From: CAJQGY01 sp964417685
GTDB taxonomy: Bacteria; Pseudomonadota; Gammaproteobacteria; Magnimaribacterales; D2472
Assembly (NCBI GenBank): GCA_964417685.1
Contig: CAYQIT010000032.1
Location: 1-7,177 of the forward strand
Direction: 5' to 3'
DNA length: 7,177 bases
Below, piece by piece: positions 6,409 to 7,177 of the stretch. The position numbers and the translations under genes were made by a program. A model generated the notes under the pieces. It worked only from the letters and a program-made list of their open reading frames with translations. It did not search any database and was not told where the DNA came from. Every line of letters begins with the position of its first letter. Position 1 is the stretch's first letter.

Positions 6409-6756
6409 TTAATTTACAGCAGTTTTAACAATCTTCTCAAATGTTGAAGCGTCGTTAATTGCAAGATCTGAAAGTATTTTTCTATCGAGCACAATATTGT
6501 TTTTAGTCAAGCCATTAATAAGGGAAGAATATGATACTCCAAGAGCCCTTGAGCCCGCATTAATACGAGCAATCCACAAAGATCTGAATTCTCTTTTTCT
6601 ATTTTTTCTATCTCTAAAAGCATATTGAAGTGCTTTAATATTAGACTGTTTAGCGGTTTTGTAGAGTCTACTTCTGGCACCGTAGTGGCCCTTAGTAGCG
6701 CTTAATACTTTCTTGTGCTTAGCCTTTGCTGTTACTGATTTTGTTACTCTTGGCAT
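6409..6756 (-). CDS. rplT: 50S ribosomal protein L20
   Basis: A 115-aa basic protein of normal length (E. coli 118). L20 binds 23S rRNA early in large-subunit assembly, and in many bacteria it also represses its own operon. The long basic N-terminal region is well conserved: MPRVTKSVTAKAKHKK (1-16), KGHYGARSRLYKTAKQ (22-37), FRDRKNRKREFRSLWIARIN (47-66). The globular C-terminal part includes SYSSLINGL (75-83) and LDRKILSDLAI (93-103). It starts one base after the rpmI stop and ends 7 bp before pheS, so translation is probably coupled along the cluster. Its full, ordinary length shows that the shortening seen in pheS and pheT is not general to this cluster. Confidence 0.97.
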   Translation of the reverse strand: MPRVTKSVTAKAKHKKVLSATKGHYGARSRLYKTAKQSNIKALQYAFRDRKNRKREFRSLWIARINAGSRALGVSYSSLINGLTKNNIVLDRKILSDLAINDASTFEKIVKTAVN

Positions 6757-6757
6757 A

Positions 6758-6952
6758 CTATCTGTTAATTAACTTTGATGCCATTTTTAAAACGGTACCA
6801 GTAAGTTTATTTAACCCTCTGTTGTGTCTCTTTCTTTTAGTAGACTGTTTGGTAAGAATATGATTTCTATGGGCGCTTTTGCTTTTTACAGACGAACCTG
6901 TTTTCTTGAAGCGCTTAGCTGCTCCAGAATGTGTTTTTAATTTATATCCCAT
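6758..6952 (-). CDS. rpmI: 50S ribosomal protein L35
   Basis: A 64-aa very basic protein of the normal family length, a component of the large ribosomal subunit. Recognisable parts are the N-terminal KLKTHSGAAKRFKKTGSS (4-21), then KSAHRNHILTKQSTKRKRHNR (25-45) and a short C-terminal segment. It lies in the standard place between infC and rplT, 21 bp after infC and one base before rplT. Upstream of the ATG the minus strand reads AGAGTAAGAAT, the nearest thing to a Shine-Dalgarno sequence in this window. In E. coli this gene is the translational target of L20 repression through a structure reaching into infC; no such structure could be confirmed by eye here. Confidence 0.96.
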   Translation of the reverse strand: MGYKLKTHSGAAKRFKKTGSSVKSKSAHRNHILTKQSTKRKRHNRGLNKLTGTVLKMASKLINR

Positions 6953-6973
6953 ATTCTTACTCTGAATTTTTAA

Positions 6974-7177
6974 TTATTTATTCTTCTTTAAAGGGGATAG
7001 AACCATCAATAATTGCCTGCCTTCAAGTGATGGCTCTTGATCAACCTGAGCAATATCAACCAACTCATCTTTAAGTCTAGTTAAAAGCTCAAGACCAAGA
7101 TTACTATTAAGAATCTCTCTACCTCTAAATCGGACGCTTATTTTAGTCTTATCTCCATCAAGAATAAAGCTTTTTAT
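6974..7177 (-). CDS. infC: Translation initiation factor IF-3, C-terminal part (cut by window edge)
   Basis: The last 67 codons plus a TAA stop can be read from the right edge, in frame with no interruption. They encode the second half of the IF-3 C-terminal domain, which binds the 30S platform, prevents premature 50S joining and checks the initiator tRNA and start codon. Diagnostic stretches are DGDKTKISVRFRGREI, LGLELLTRLKDEL and EGRQLLMVLSP, ending KKNK. The N-terminal domain, linker and start codon (often AUU in this family) lie outside the window. It is the first gene of the infC-rpmI-rplT-pheST-ihfA series that is visible here; the upstream neighbour, often thrS, is not covered. Confidence 0.95.
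   Translation of the reverse strand: MKSFILDGDKTKISVRFRGREILNSNLGLELLTRLKDELVDIAQVDQEPSLEGRQLLMVLSPLKKNK

Noticed and set aside
6402..6756. Possibility that the PheS N-terminus is encoded upstream in another frame (frameshift)
   Set aside because: This stretch is completely filled by an intact, full-length rplT, so there is no room for a coiled-coil segment.
6953..6973. L20 autoregulatory RNA structure in the infC-rpmI gap
   Set aside because: Expected from E. coli, but the 21-base gap shows no obvious structure, and most of the needed upstream infC sequence is outside the window.

Overview
The window is AT-rich (roughly one third G+C by eye), tightly packed bacterial DNA. The right-hand side carries the conserved translation cluster infC-rpmI-rplT-pheS-pheT-ihfA on the minus strand, followed by a tRNA-Pro gene on the plus strand. 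An IHF-alpha gene directly after pheT is a gammaproteobacterial hallmark. Low G+C, tiny intergenic gaps, overlapping genes and shortened proteins suggest a streamlined, possibly marine gammaproteobacterium (SAR86-like). That taxon is an inference, not something proven by the sequence.

Layout from left to right. 13-1080 (+) encodes a WecA/TagO-type polyprenyl-phosphate sugar-1-phosphate transferase, and it overlaps by 8 bp a TerB-like acidic helical protein (1073-1510, +). Convergent to these is a secreted type-B carboxylesterase (1516-3288, -). A 60-bp AT-rich spacer holds probable divergent promoters for the esterase and for tRNA-Pro(GGG) (3349-3425, +). The minus-strand cluster then runs from the right edge leftwards: infC (3' part only, 6974-7177), rpmI, rplT, pheS, pheT and ihfA (ending at 3441). 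Gaps inside the cluster are 21 bp, 1 bp, 7 bp, a 4-bp ATGA overlap and 58 bp, so it is almost certainly one transcription unit, perhaps partly interrupted by a weak hairpin at the end of pheT.

The most striking feature is the phenylalanyl-tRNA synthetase. Both subunits lack their accessory tRNA-binding modules. PheS (241 aa) starts just before the catalytic core, with no N-terminal coiled coil. PheT (634 aa) jumps from the first ~35 residues straight into the B1/B3 core, with no EMAP/OB-fold B2 domain, and is also shortened in the B6/B7 region. The class II active site, the PheT editing-site residues, the B5 acidic cluster and the C-terminal FDX-ACB anticodon domain all remain. The gene boundaries leave no room for the missing modules, so this looks like a genuine minimal but still two-subunit PheRS, not a gene-calling artefact.

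The other ribosome and initiation genes (L20, L35, the IF-3 C-terminal domain) look ordinary. No mobile element, CRISPR array or phage gene was seen, and no stretch longer than 300 bases lacks a gene.
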